Assembly: GCA_031285405.1 (NCBI GenBank)
Contig: JAITWH010000026.1
Location: 1 to 64,000, forward strand
Source of the DNA: Alistipes sp.
GTDB lineage: Bacteria > Bacteroidota > Bacteroidia > Bacteroidales > Rikenellaceae
Reading direction: 5' to 3'
DNA length: 64,000 nucleotides
The stretch's first letter is position 1, and the number at the start of each line of letters is the position of its first letter. The notes below the pieces were generated by a model. The model ran no database searches and was not told the DNA's origin. It worked only from the letters and a program-made list of their open reading frames with translations. The translations under genes were made by a program, and so were the position numbers. Below, one piece after another: positions 17,926 through 26,012 of the stretch.

Positions 17926-19266
17926 ATGAATGTAACCCAATTGATGACCGATCTCGAAAAACGTCATCCCGGCGAAAGCGAGTACCTGCAAGCCGTAAAA
18001 GAAGTGCTCGAATCTATCGAGGAGGTCTACAACGCCCACCCCGAGTACGAGGCGGCGAAAATCGTCGAACGCATCGTCGAACCCGACCGCATCTTCACCT
18101 TCAAGGTGACGTGGGTCGACGACAAGGGCGCCACGCAGGTCAACATCGGCTACCGCGTGCAGTTCAACAGCGCGATCGGGCCCTACAAGGGCGGCATCAG
18201 ATTCCATAAGGCGGTGAACCTGTCGATGCTCAAGTTCCTGGGCTTCGAACAGACCTTCAAAAACGCCCTCACTACTCTGCCGATGGGCGGCGCGAAGGGT
18301 GGCTCGGACTTCGACCCGACGGGCAAGTCCAACGCCGAGATCATGCGCTTCTGCCAGGCCTTCATGTTGGAGCTGTGGCACAACATCGGCGTCGACACTG
18401 ACGTTCCCGCGGGCGACGTGGGCGTGGGCGGTCGCGAGATCGGATTCATGAACGGCATGTTCCAGAAGCTGGCCCGTCAGTACCACACGGGCGTGCTCAC
18501 CGGTAAGGGCGAAACTTGGGGCGGCTCGATCCTGCGTCCCGAGGCTACGGGATTCGGCGCACTATACTTCGTGGAGCACATGCTGAAGAGGGCCGGAAAA
18601 GATATCAAGGGCAAGACGGTGGTCGTGTCGGGCTTCGGCAACGTGGCTTGGGGCGCGTCGAAAAAGGCGACCGAACTTGGCGCCAAGGTGATCGGCGTCT
18701 CCGGCCCCGACGGCGTGGTGAGCATCCCGAACGGCATGACCGGCGAGATGATCGACTACATGCTCGAACTGCGCGCCTCGAACCAGAACATCGTCGCTCC
18801 GTTTGCGCAGAAGTTCGCGGGCACGACCTTCACCGCCGGCAAGAAGGCGTGGAGCATCAAGTGCGACATCGCGCTGCCCTGCGCGTTCCAGAACGAACTC
18901 ACCGGCGACGACGCCGCCGAGCTGATCGCCAACGGAACGTGGTGCTGCGCCGAGGTGTCGAACATGGGTTGCACCCCCGAGGCCATTCACACTTTCCAGA
19001 AGTCGGGCATCCTGTTCGCGCCGGGCAAGGCGGTCAACGCGGGCGGTGTTGCAACTTCGGGCCTCGAAATGACCCAGAACTGCATGCACATCTCGTGGTC
19101 GGGCGCCGAGGTCGACGAAAAGCTCCACACCATCATGGAGAGCATCCACAACGCCTGCGTGAAGTTCGGCACCGCGGCCGACGGCAAGGTCGACTACGTG
19201 AAGGGCGCCAACATCGCCGGCTTCATGAAGGTCGCACAGGCCATGCTTGAGCAGGGTATCGTCTAA
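17926..19266 (+). CDS. gdhA: NADP-type glutamate dehydrogenase
   Basis: GdhA aminates 2-oxoglutarate to glutamate, the main ammonia-assimilating reaction in gut Bacteroidales. The 446-residue protein is of the hexameric short class. It shows YKGGIRFHKAVNLS, LPMGGAKGGSDFDP (catalytic Lys), VPAGDVGVGGREIGFM, the Rossmann loop VSGFGNVAWGASKKA and NAGGVATSGLEMTQN. NADP use is inferred from class. Monocistronic, ending in a strong hairpin. Confidence 0.97.
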   Translation: MNVTQLMTDLEKRHPGESEYLQAVKEVLESIEEVYNAHPEYEAAKIVERIVEPDRIFTFKVTWVDDKGATQVNIGYRVQFNSAIGPYKGGIRFHKAVNLSMLKFLGFEQTFKNALTTLPMGGAKGGSDFDPTGKSNAEIMRFCQAFMLELWHNIGVDTDVPAGDVGVGGREIGFMNGMFQKLARQYHTGVLTGKGETWGGSILRPEATGFGALYFVEHMLKRAGKDIKGKTVVVSGFGNVAWGASKKATELGAKVIGVSGPDGVVSIPNGMTGEMIDYMLELRASNQNIVAPFAQKFAGTTFTAGKKAWSIKCDIALPCAFQNELTGDDAAELIANGTWCCAEVSNMGCTPEAIHTFQKSGILFAPGKAVNAGGVATSGLEMTQNCMHISWSGAEVDEKLHTIMESIHNACVKFGTAADGKVDYVKGANIAGFMKVAQAMLEQGIV

Positions 19267-19290
19267 ATTCCCGCCATCGACACAAAAAAA

Positions 19291-19312
19291 GGGCAGTCCG
19301 CAAAGACTGCCC
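19291..19312. terminator. gdhA terminator hairpin
   Basis: GGGCAGTC and GACTGCCC pair across a six-base loop. A run of seven A precedes it, making it a strong terminator for minus-strand transcripts as well; the plus-strand tail (TCTTCGATTT) is weaker. Confidence 0.75.
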
Positions 19313-19330
19313 TCTTCGATTTGAACTTCT

Positions 19331-19348
19331 GAGCTGTTTCCGGGATTT
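19331..19348 (-). repeat. duplicated 3' end of tRNA-Thr
   Basis: GAGCTGTTTCCGGGATTT is identical to 19521-19538, which is the acceptor and T-stem end of tRNA-Thr. The two copies are direct repeats enclosing about 170 bases downstream of the tRNA. This is the shape left by integration at a tRNA 3' end, but the enclosed DNA has no integrase or gene, so it is at most a remnant. Confidence 0.55.
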
Positions 19349-19448
19349 AACTTCGCGCCACTTTGTGTCGCTCGTTTTATCCCTGCCGCTGCCGCGGGGC
19401 GCCATCGAATGCGAGAAAAATTTGCTTCGCAAATATGCTCCCAAACAA

Positions 19449-19480
19449 AACGCCGCCTTCAAGCGAGCTTGGGCGGCGTT
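19449..19480 (-). terminator. tRNA-Thr terminator
   Basis: AACGCCGCC pairs with GGCGGCGTT, with an inner CAAGC/GCTTG stem. On the minus strand it is followed by TTTTG, downstream of the tRNA. Confidence 0.65.
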
Positions 19481-19521
19481 CTATTTGCGATCATTGCCTA
19501 CGGCAACTTTTCTCGCTTTCG

Positions 19522-19593
<72 letters not shown>

Positions 19594-19613
19594 AAAATCT
19601 CCCGTGAGAGAGT

Positions 19614-19622
19614 GCAAAAGTA
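19614..19622 (-). promoter_or_regulatory. tRNA-Thr promoter -7 box
   Basis: Minus-strand TACTTTTGC matches TAnnTTTG and lies 21 bases upstream of the tRNA 5' end. Confidence 0.55.
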
Positions 19623-19727
19623 GAAAAGAAATTTGAATCGACCAATAATTTTTCGTACTTTTCGCAACTAAATCGAAATCGTAACACAAATCATGTAATA
19701 AAATCAACCCCAACAGAAGTAAAAATC

Positions 19728-20141
19728 ATGTTGACATTAAAGACAAAACATTTAGGCAACCTGCGCACCGAGATCACCCACCTGCAGTCGGGCGGCAAAA
19801 TGACAACCGACGCCCCCGTCGACAACAACGGCAAGGGCGAATTCATCTCCCCGACCGACATGGTCGCCGGCGCCTTGGGCAGCTGCATGCTGACGCTGAT
19901 GGAGATGGCCGCCACACGCATGGACCTCGACATGACGGGCACGATCCTCGACATCACCAAGGTGATGGCCGCCGATCCGCGCCGCATCGCCGAGATCCGC
20001 ATCGACGTGTGGTTCCCGTTTGCCGCCGACGAAAAATCGCGCACGATCCTCCAGCGCGCCGCCGACACCTGCCCCGTGTCGAAGTCGCTCCACCCCGACC
20101 TGCGTCAGGTGGTCAGCTTCCACTACCGCGAAGAGGAGTAG
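19728..20141 (+). CDS. OsmC/Ohr-family protein
   Basis: A 137-residue protein with the paired cysteines of the OsmC fold: Cys53 in SPTDMVAGALGSCMLT and Cys115 in AADTCPVSKSLHPDL. Members of the family reduce organic or fatty-acid hydroperoxides with these thiols; the specific substrate is not known here. The gene is alone, ends in a hairpin at 20166-20190, and is divergent from tRNA-Thr. No obvious oxidative-stress operator is seen. Confidence 0.88.
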   Translation: MLTLKTKHLGNLRTEITHLQSGGKMTTDAPVDNNGKGEFISPTDMVAGALGSCMLTLMEMAATRMDLDMTGTILDITKVMAADPRRIAEIRIDVWFPFAADEKSRTILQRAADTCPVSKSLHPDLRQVVSFHYREEE

Positions 20142-20165
20142 CTACCCGAAACGACATGACAACTC

Positions 20166-20190
20166 AAGGGTGTGTTCTCGACGCACCCTT
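20166..20190 (+). terminator. OsmC-gene terminator hairpin
   Basis: AAGGGTG and CACCCTT pair across 11 bases, 25 bases after the stop. The U tract is short. Confidence 0.5.
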
Positions 20191-20195
20191 AAGTT

Positions 20196-20290
20196 TCTGC
20201 ATAGCCAAATCTCCGCCGCGATCTCTGTCGCCGCGTAGCTAAACTAACCGCGTAGCCAAATCCGCCGTCGGCGTTCCGACCGTTCCGGCC
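20196..20290 (-). repeat. three GCGTAGC-module copies after the histone-like gene
   Basis: Three tandem relatives of the dispersed module (GCATAGCCAAATC, GCGTAGCTAAACT, GCGTAGCCAAATCCG with GGCGTTCCGAC). The last one ends two bases from the stop of the minus-strand histone-like gene, in the usual orientation relative to that stop. Confidence 0.7.
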
Positions 20291-20292
20291 GA

Positions 20293-20472
20293 CTACTTTT
20301 TGTTTTGTTCGGCGAGCGATTTTTTGCGGAACTCTTTGAAGTGTTTTTCGAGGTCGAGCGACGCTTTGCGTGCGCGTGTTCCGGCAGCTTTGTTGCCCTT
20401 TTCTACATTGCTTGCCGCGTTAGCCTGGAAGTGTTCGATCTTTTCGTTGATCTGATGCAATAAGTTTTTCAT
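20293..20472 (-). CDS. histone H1-like (Hc1-type) small basic protein
   Basis: A 59-residue reading frame on the minus strand, starting MKNLLHQINEKIEHF and containing NKAAGTRARKASLDLEK. That core matches the short histone H1-like proteins of Bacteroidota, which are lysine/alanine-rich and thought to bind DNA in the nucleoid. The protein is basic, helical and free of Cys. The frame is closed by TAG at 20293. Upstream is an A/T-rich leader; a TTTG with TATTTTTT 20 bases further could be its promoter. The family assignment is from memory of the motif. Confidence 0.8.
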   Translation of the reverse strand: MKNLLHQINEKIEHFQANAASNVEKGNKAAGTRARKASLDLEKHFKEFRKKSLAEQNKK

Positions 20473-20654
20473 AGGTGTTTTTTGATGTTTTGATATTTAG
20501 GTTAAAAAAATAGTGGTTCGCCTCCGAACAGAGACAAACCACCTCAATAATCGCACCAAACATCGCCGAATCGGCCCATCAGACCAATTTTATTTCACCG
20601 TCGGCCGGCAATCCCTCCGCCCCGACAGCCACCCCCCGCCCCGACGGGCAAAAT
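20473..20654. other. non-coding gap upstream of the histone-like gene
   Basis: It holds the leader of the histone-like gene and GC-rich sequence after the ACT gene (CCCCGCCCCGACGGG). I see no further gene here. A short stem GTGGTT/AACCAC at about 20513-20542 may be structural. Confidence 0.4.
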
Positions 20655-21062
20655 CTACTCCCTCTCCCCGAAATCAAACGAGTGCAAAATCTCCGCCGCG
20701 CGCGCCACATCGGAGGGCCTGATCACCACGTCGGCCGTCTCGCCCTCCGAAAACGCGTACATATACTCTATGAAAATCTGTTCGCGCGCCAGCACCTCCA
20801 TCACCCTGTGCATCGCTCCGGCGCGGTTGGGACATGTGATGCAGATCACCTCGGTGACGCTCACCCCGAAGTGCGCCTCGCGCAGCGCCGCCCGCGCCCC
20901 CTCGACGTCGGAGACGATCATGCGCAGTATGCCGAAGTCGGCGCTCTCGGCCAGCGAAAAGGCCGACATGTTGATGCCGCTCTCGGCCAGGATGCGGGTC
21001 ACCTCGTTGATCCTGCCGGCGCGGTTTTCGATAAATACCGAAAGTTGGCTTATGATGGTCAT
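20655..21062 (-). CDS. tandem ACT-domain protein
   Basis: A 135-residue protein made of two ACT domains: residues about 1-68 (SVFIENRAGRINEVTRIL) and 72-135 (CPNRAGAMHRVMEVLARE). ACT domains bind amino acids or related small molecules. It is the last gene of the omega-amidase-iorA-iorB-aminotransferase-paaK unit, so it probably senses an aromatic or branched amino acid, or its product, to tune that pathway. No DNA-binding or enzyme domain is fused. Confidence 0.88.
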   Translation of the reverse strand: MTIISQLSVFIENRAGRINEVTRILAESGINMSAFSLAESADFGILRMIVSDVEGARAALREAHFGVSVTEVICITCPNRAGAMHRVMEVLAREQIFIEYMYAFSEGETADVVIRPSDVARAAEILHSFDFGERE

Positions 21063-21090
21063 AATTATTGAAATAGTTATGAAATTTGTT

Positions 21091-21150
21091 CTGCGTAGCT
21101 AAATCGCTGCCGGCGTTCCGGCTTTTAATTCTTAATTCTTAATTTTTAAT
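21091..21150 (-). repeat. AATTAAG heptads plus GCGTAGC module after paaK
   Basis: From the paaK stop on the minus strand: TAA, then tandem AATTAAG-type heptads, then GCCGGAACGCCGGC and GCGATTTAGCTACGCAG. TAA recurs every seven bases and so occurs in all three frames. Confidence 0.75.
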
Positions 21151-22459
21151 TGAGTTTTCGCTTGTCGAAAACTCGTTTCGCTTTGCCCTCGCTCCGTTCG
21201 ATGGTGCCCGGCTCGACCAACCGAATGTCGGCCGCGAGCCCCAGCACGCTGTGCAACCTCGACGCGATCTTGCGCCTGAGCTCCATCATGCGGTTCATCT
21301 CGTCGGAGTAGAACCCGTCGCGAACCTCGACCTGCACCTCCAACGTGTCTAAGTTGTTCACGCGGTCGACGATCAGCAGATAGTGGGGCTCGAACTCCTC
21401 CATTTCGAGAATCACGCTCTCGATCTGCGACGGGAACATGTTCACCCCGCGAATGATGAGCATGTCGTCGCTGCGACCCACGATGCGGCTCATCCTCACG
21501 TTGGTGCGCCCGCACTCGCACGGCGTCGGGTCGAGCTCACACAGATCCTTGGTGCGATACCTCAGCAGCGGCAGCCCCTCCTTGGTGAGGGTGGTGAATA
21601 CAAGTTCGCCCTGCTCGCCGTGGGTCAACGGCTCCAGCGTGTCGGGCGAGATGATCTCGGGATAGAAGTGGTCGTCGCAGATGTGCGAACCGTTCTTGCT
21701 CCCACACTCGTACGACACCCCGGGCCCCATGATCTCGCTCAGCCCGTAGATGTTGTAGGCGTCGATGCCTAACTTCGCCTCGATCTCGCGACGCATGTTC
21801 TCCGTCCACGGCTCGGCGCCGAAGATGCCCGTCCGCAACCTGAACTCGTCGCGCGGCATGCCGCAGTCCCTCAGTGCGTCGGCCAGATACAAAGCATAGG
21901 AGGGAGTGCAGGCCAACGCCGTCGCCCCGAAGTCGTGCATCAGCCCGATGTGCTTGGCGGTGTTGCCGCTCGAAGTGGGGATCACCGTGCCGCCCAGATG
22001 CTCCACCCCGTAGTGCAACCCCAGCCCGCCGGTGAAGAGTCCGTAGCCGTAGCCCACCGACACTATGTCGTCGCGGTCGATGCCGAAAGCGGTGAGACAT
22101 CGTGCTGTCATCTCGGCCCACATCGCAAGGTCGGCGCGCGTGTAGCCCACCACGGTCGGTTTGCCCGTCGTGCCGCTCGACGCGTGCAGCCTCACTATCT
22201 CCGACATCGGCACCGCAAAGAGGCCGTAGGGGTAGTTGTCCCTCAGGTCCTGCTTGGTGGTGAATGGCAGCCGCACTATGTCGTCTATCGAACGGATATC
22301 CTGCGGCGACACCTCCATCTCCTGCATCCGCCGGCGGTAGAACGGCACGCTGTGGTACACCCGCTCGACGAGTCTGCGGAGCCTCTCTCCCTGCATCGTG
22401 CGCCTGTCCTCGGCGCTCATGCACTCCTTTGTTGCGTTCCAGATCATTCTAATTGACAA
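21146..22459 (-). CDS. paaK: phenylacetate-CoA ligase
   Basis: PaaK activates arylacetates such as phenylacetate to CoA thioesters using ATP. The 437-residue protein has the adenylation motifs LHASSGTTGKPTVVGYT (P-loop), YGLSEIMGPGVSYEC, GELVFTTLTKEGLPLLRYRT and GRSDDMLIIRGVNMFPSQIE. Its coupling with iorAB suggests it works on acids linked to aryl-pyruvate oxidative decarboxylation, either salvaging arylacetates into amino acids or the reverse. Confidence 0.93.
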   Translation of the reverse strand: MSIRMIWNATKECMSAEDRRTMQGERLRRLVERVYHSVPFYRRRMQEMEVSPQDIRSIDDIVRLPFTTKQDLRDNYPYGLFAVPMSEIVRLHASSGTTGKPTVVGYTRADLAMWAEMTARCLTAFGIDRDDIVSVGYGYGLFTGGLGLHYGVEHLGGTVIPTSSGNTAKHIGLMHDFGATALACTPSYALYLADALRDCGMPRDEFRLRTGIFGAEPWTENMRREIEAKLGIDAYNIYGLSEIMGPGVSYECGSKNGSHICDDHFYPEIISPDTLEPLTHGEQGELVFTTLTKEGLPLLRYRTKDLCELDPTPCECGRTNVRMSRIVGRSDDMLIIRGVNMFPSQIESVILEMEEFEPHYLLIVDRVNNLDTLEVQVEVRDGFYSDEMNRMMELRRKIASRLHSVLGLAADIRLVEPGTIERSEGKAKRVFDKRKLN

Positions 22460-22483
22460 TTGATAATGGATAATTGATAATTA
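22449..22483 (+). repeat. TTGATAA heptad array (aminotransferase-paaK gap)
   Basis: Plus-strand units TTGACAA, TTGATAA, TGGATAA, TTGATAA and TTAAG repeat with period seven. The array fills the space between the aminotransferase stop and the paaK start. The stop codons lie on the antisense strand here, unlike most other arrays. Confidence 0.65.
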
Positions 22484-23791
22484 AGACCGGTGATCTTTCG
22501 CGAATGCGGCCAACCTCTCGTCCAACGTGTCGAACAGTCCGCCCGTCATTCTCGACGAGCAGGCGCGAATGCCCCGCTGGTCGCTGCCGGTGGTCGACAG
22601 CGCGATCGAGCTCACCCCGTAGTGAATCAGCTGTGTCATCAGCTCGCCGCACGTCATGTCGCCGTAGCCGATGGTGAAGAAAAATCCGTCGGCGATGGGC
22701 CTGTCGATGTCGGTGTCGTACACCACGTGGAATCCGTGACGCTCAAAGATATCCTTCATGCGCCGCGCGCGCCGAGCGTACTCGCTCGTCTCGGCCACAA
22801 AGTCGAACTCGCCGTCCGACGCGGCCTTCAGCATGGCGGCGTAGCCCACCTGCGTCGAGTGCGTCACCCCCGAGGTCATCATGTAGAGTATCGAGGCGGT
22901 GAGCGTCGGCCCGAAGAGCCCCGACCCCGAGTAGCGTTCGGCCAGCGCGTCGAACCGTCGGCCGAACAGTCCGTCCGACACGGCGATGAACCCCGCCCGC
23001 TGTCCGGCGTAGGAAAATATCTTCGACGAGGTCATCATCAGAATGTAGTTGTCGGTGTAGCGCGCCACGGTGGGCACATACGGTACCTCGAACGGCCGGC
23101 CGAAGTCTGTCCTGAAGTCCATCCCGAAGTAGGCCAGGTCCTCCAACACTATGGCGTCGTGCCGCGTGGCCATCTCGCCGATCGTCCGCAGCTCCTCCTC
23201 CGTGAGCGAGATCCAGGCCGGATTGTTGGGGTTCGAGTAGATGATCGCGGCGATGCGTCCGCCCGCCATCTGCTCCTCCATCTTGGCCCTCAGCGGTTCG
23301 GCGCCTCGATGGTCGTGTATGTCGAACTGCTCCCACCGCTGACCTAACACCCGCAGCTGCGACTTCTGGATCGGAAACCCGGGGTCGATAAAGAGCACCG
23401 TGTCCTTCGCGGGGTCGCGCTGCAACGCCGCGATGAATCCGCCGAACGATCCCGCCACCGCGCCCGTCACGGGAATGCACCCCGCCGCCGCGACGTCGAT
23501 ATTCATAAACGCCTTCACAAACCGCGACGCCTCGCGCTTGAGCTCCGGAATCCCCTCCGCCGGAGGATAGATGGCCGGCAGGTCGGTGTCGAGTGCGGCC
23601 TTCTCGGCCTCGGTGCCCACGCGGCAGGGCGACAATCCCGGCACCCCCTGATCCATGCGGATGAACGGAATGCCCGTCAGCTCTTCCAAGCGTCGCGCCA
23701 GCAGCACCACCTCGCCGATGGTCGCGTTCTCCAACTTCGGGATGCCCAGCTCCCGCACAACCCCCTCTACTGTCTCTTTGCTGTAAATCAT
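22481..23791 (-). CDS. PLP-dependent class I/II aminotransferase
   Basis: A 436-residue fold-type I aminotransferase, starting at the ATG at 23791 that overlaps the iorB stop. Visible are YPPAEGIPELKREASRFVKA, IIYSNPNNPAWISL (substrate carboxylate binding), LEDLAYFGMDF and the PLP lysine in MTSSKIFSYAGQRAG. It probably interconverts aromatic amino acids and aryl pyruvates, giving or taking the keto acid used by IorAB. The specificity is inferred from the operon. Confidence 0.88.
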   Translation of the reverse strand: MIYSKETVEGVVRELGIPKLENATIGEVVLLARRLEELTGIPFIRMDQGVPGLSPCRVGTEAEKAALDTDLPAIYPPAEGIPELKREASRFVKAFMNIDVAAAGCIPVTGAVAGSFGGFIAALQRDPAKDTVLFIDPGFPIQKSQLRVLGQRWEQFDIHDHRGAEPLRAKMEEQMAGGRIAAIIYSNPNNPAWISLTEEELRTIGEMATRHDAIVLEDLAYFGMDFRTDFGRPFEVPYVPTVARYTDNYILMMTSSKIFSYAGQRAGFIAVSDGLFGRRFDALAERYSGSGLFGPTLTASILYMMTSGVTHSTQVGYAAMLKAASDGEFDFVAETSEYARRARRMKDIFERHGFHVVYDTDIDRPIADGFFFTIGYGDMTCGELMTQLIHYGVSSIALSTTGSDQRGIRACSSRMTGGLFDTLDERLAAFAKDHRS

Positions 23792-24375
23792 ATCTTTGCT
23801 CTGATTAATCCTGTTTTGTACCCCGTCTCCAACGCCCGCAGGTTCATCTCGACCACGGCGTCGCCCTTGCGGCCGAACACCCGCCCGACGGCACTCTGCA
23901 AACCCTTCATGTCGAGCCCCAGCACCACCGACGCGGCACCCAGAAGCACTATGTTGGCCGCCCGCGCGACATCCGCCTCGCGCGCCACGGCGTCGGCGTC
24001 GAAAAGTATCACCCGCTCCAGTCCGCCCAACTCGCTCAGTAGCGCCTCGTGGTCGGGGTAGTTCGGAATGTTGACCGTGGGTGCCGACGAGGTCACGATC
24101 CAACCCTCCCGCGAGAGCCACGGCAGATAGCGCAACGCCTCCATCGGCTCCAGCGAGATGATCAGGTCGGCCCCGCCCCGCGCGATGAGGTCGGAGTGGA
24201 TCGGTTCGGGCGAGATGCGCAGGTTGGAGTGAACGTCGCCGCCCCGCTGGCTCATGCCGTGCACCTCGGCCTGCTTGATGTGGAGCCCCGCGGCCAGCGC
24301 CGCCTCGCCTATCACCGCCGCGATCGACAGTATCCCCTGACCCCCGACTCCGGATAGTATTATGTCTTTTTTCAT
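23788..24375 (-). CDS. iorB: indolepyruvate ferredoxin oxidoreductase beta subunit
   Basis: A 195-residue gamma-type subunit of 2-oxoacid:ferredoxin oxidoreductase, starting MKKDIILSGVGGQGI at 24375. GVGGQGI and VHGMSQRGGDVHSNLRIS are characteristic of IorB. With IorA it would oxidise aryl pyruvates to aryl-acetyl-CoA and reduce ferredoxin. It overlaps iorA by four bases (ATGA) and the aminotransferase by four bases, showing tight translational coupling. Confidence 0.92.
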   Translation of the reverse strand: MKKDIILSGVGGQGILSIAAVIGEAALAAGLHIKQAEVHGMSQRGGDVHSNLRISPEPIHSDLIARGGADLIISLEPMEALRYLPWLSREGWIVTSSAPTVNIPNYPDHEALLSELGGLERVILFDADAVAREADVARAANIVLLGAASVVLGLDMKGLQSAVGRVFGRKGDAVVEMNLRALETGYKTGLIRAKI

Positions 24376-25958
24376 TTTCGCCGCTTTAATGTTTGTATAC
24401 ATTCTCGCCGCGGGATGATCACCGACACCCCGTCATACTCGATCTCCTCGCCGATCACTCGCCGAATCTCCTCGCGGTTCTTGGGCAGCGGCACCACAGT
24501 GCGCACATGCTCCGGCGAGACGCCCACCCCGAGACATATCGCTTCGAGTCGCCCCGTCCCCGCCGAGTCCTGCCCGCCGGTCATGGCCGTGGTGAGATTG
24601 TCGGAGATTACTATCGTCACCCGCGCGCCCGAGTTCACCGCGTCCAGCAGCCCCGTGATGCCCGAGTGGGTGAAGGTCGAGTCGCCGATCACCGCCACCG
24701 ACGGATGGAGCCCCGCGTCGGCCGCCCCCTTGGCCATCGTGATCGAGGCACCCATGTCGACGCAGCTGTCGATCGCGCGCAACGGCGGCAGCGCCCCGAG
24801 TGTGTAGCAACCGATGTCGCTGAAGACCTTGCTGTCGGGATACTCGGCCAACACCTCGTTCAGCACCTCGTACACGTCGCGATGTCCGCAACCCTGACAG
24901 AGCGCCGGCGGCCTCGCGACCACCTGCGGCGAGGGGTCGAAATGGGTCGCGGAGACTAAGCCCAACGCCGCACGCACATTGTCGGGCGTGAGTTCACCCG
25001 TGCGCGGCACCTCGCCCGTGAGCCGTCCGCGAATTTTGCCCCCTTCGTCCAGCAGCCCCCGCAGCTGCTCCTCGACGAACGGCTGCCCGTCCTCTAATAT
25101 AAGCACCTCGTCGCAACTCTCCACCATTCGGCGGATGAGCGTTCGCGGCAGTGGGTACTGCGAAATTTTCAGCACATTGCGATCGGGCACACCGCCCAAC
25201 GCCTCCATCAGGTAGTTGTGGCCTATTCCACACGCTATCACCCCTTTGCGCGAGCCGGCAACGGTGGTGAGGCTGTTGAATGCCGACACTGCGGCCCGCT
25301 GTTCGAGCTCGTCCTGTTGCGCCAACACCTCGCCGTACCTGCGCCGCGCGTTGACCGGCAGCAGCACCCAGCGCGCACGATCCTCGGGAAACGAAAGTCC
25401 GTTGGGCAGGGCCGACATCGGCGAGCTCTCCACCACGGCGCGCGAGTGTGCCATGCGAGTCGTGATGCGCAACAGCACCGGCAGCCTCACATCCTCCGAC
25501 AGTTCGAACGCCGCCCGCACCATGTCGTAGGCCTCCTGCTGTGTCGCCGGCTCGAAGATCGGCACGAACGCGAACTTGCCGTAGAACCTCGAATCCTGCT
25601 CGTTCTGCGACGAGTGCATCGACGGGTCGTCCGCCGCCACGACCACCAATCCTCCGTGGGTGCCCGTCATCGCCGAGTTGATAAAGGCGTCGGCCGCGAC
25701 GTTCATGCCCACATGCTTCATGCACACCAGCGCCCGCCGACCCACGTACGACATCCCCAAGGCCGCCTCCATCGCCGTCTTCTCGTTGGTGCACCACTTG
25801 GAGTGGACGCCGTTGTCACAGCCGATGTACGAATTTTGAATATACTCGGTGATCTCGGTCGACGGGGTTCCCGGGTAGGCGTACACCCCCGCGATTCCGG
25901 CGTGAAGTGCGCCCAGTGCAATCGCCTGATCGCCCAACAGTAGTAACTTATTTTCCAA
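24372..25958 (-). CDS. iorA: indolepyruvate ferredoxin oxidoreductase alpha subunit
   Basis: A 528-residue subunit with the pyrimidine-binding half first (VYAYPGTPSTEITEY, NEKTAMEAALGMSY) and the thiamine-diphosphate half later (ALCQGCGHRDVYEVL, VAVIGDSTFTHSGI). It ends at RRECIQTLKRRK and lacks the paired CxxCxxCxxxC ferredoxin region found at the C-terminus of classical archaeal IorA, so electrons must pass to a separate carrier. It heads the tight iorA-iorB-aminotransferase cluster. Confidence 0.92.
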   Translation of the reverse strand: MENKLLLLGDQAIALGALHAGIAGVYAYPGTPSTEITEYIQNSYIGCDNGVHSKWCTNEKTAMEAALGMSYVGRRALVCMKHVGMNVAADAFINSAMTGTHGGLVVVAADDPSMHSSQNEQDSRFYGKFAFVPIFEPATQQEAYDMVRAAFELSEDVRLPVLLRITTRMAHSRAVVESSPMSALPNGLSFPEDRARWVLLPVNARRRYGEVLAQQDELEQRAAVSAFNSLTTVAGSRKGVIACGIGHNYLMEALGGVPDRNVLKISQYPLPRTLIRRMVESCDEVLILEDGQPFVEEQLRGLLDEGGKIRGRLTGEVPRTGELTPDNVRAALGLVSATHFDPSPQVVARPPALCQGCGHRDVYEVLNEVLAEYPDSKVFSDIGCYTLGALPPLRAIDSCVDMGASITMAKGAADAGLHPSVAVIGDSTFTHSGITGLLDAVNSGARVTIVISDNLTTAMTGGQDSAGTGRLEAICLGVGVSPEHVRTVVPLPKNREEIRRVIGEEIEYDGVSVIIPRRECIQTLKRRK

Positions 25959-25974
25959 TTTTTTTATATTTTTT

Positions 25975-26012
25975 TCGCGTTAGCACTAACCACTAATCAC
26001 TAACCACTAATC
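25975..26012 (-). repeat. TTAGTGG heptads ending the amidase gene
   Basis: Minus-strand units GGTTAGT-GATTAGT-GGTTAGT lead into GCTAACGCG. The amidase stop codon TAG is one of the heptad TAGs, so the last residues (ISG) are encoded by repeat. Confidence 0.7.
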
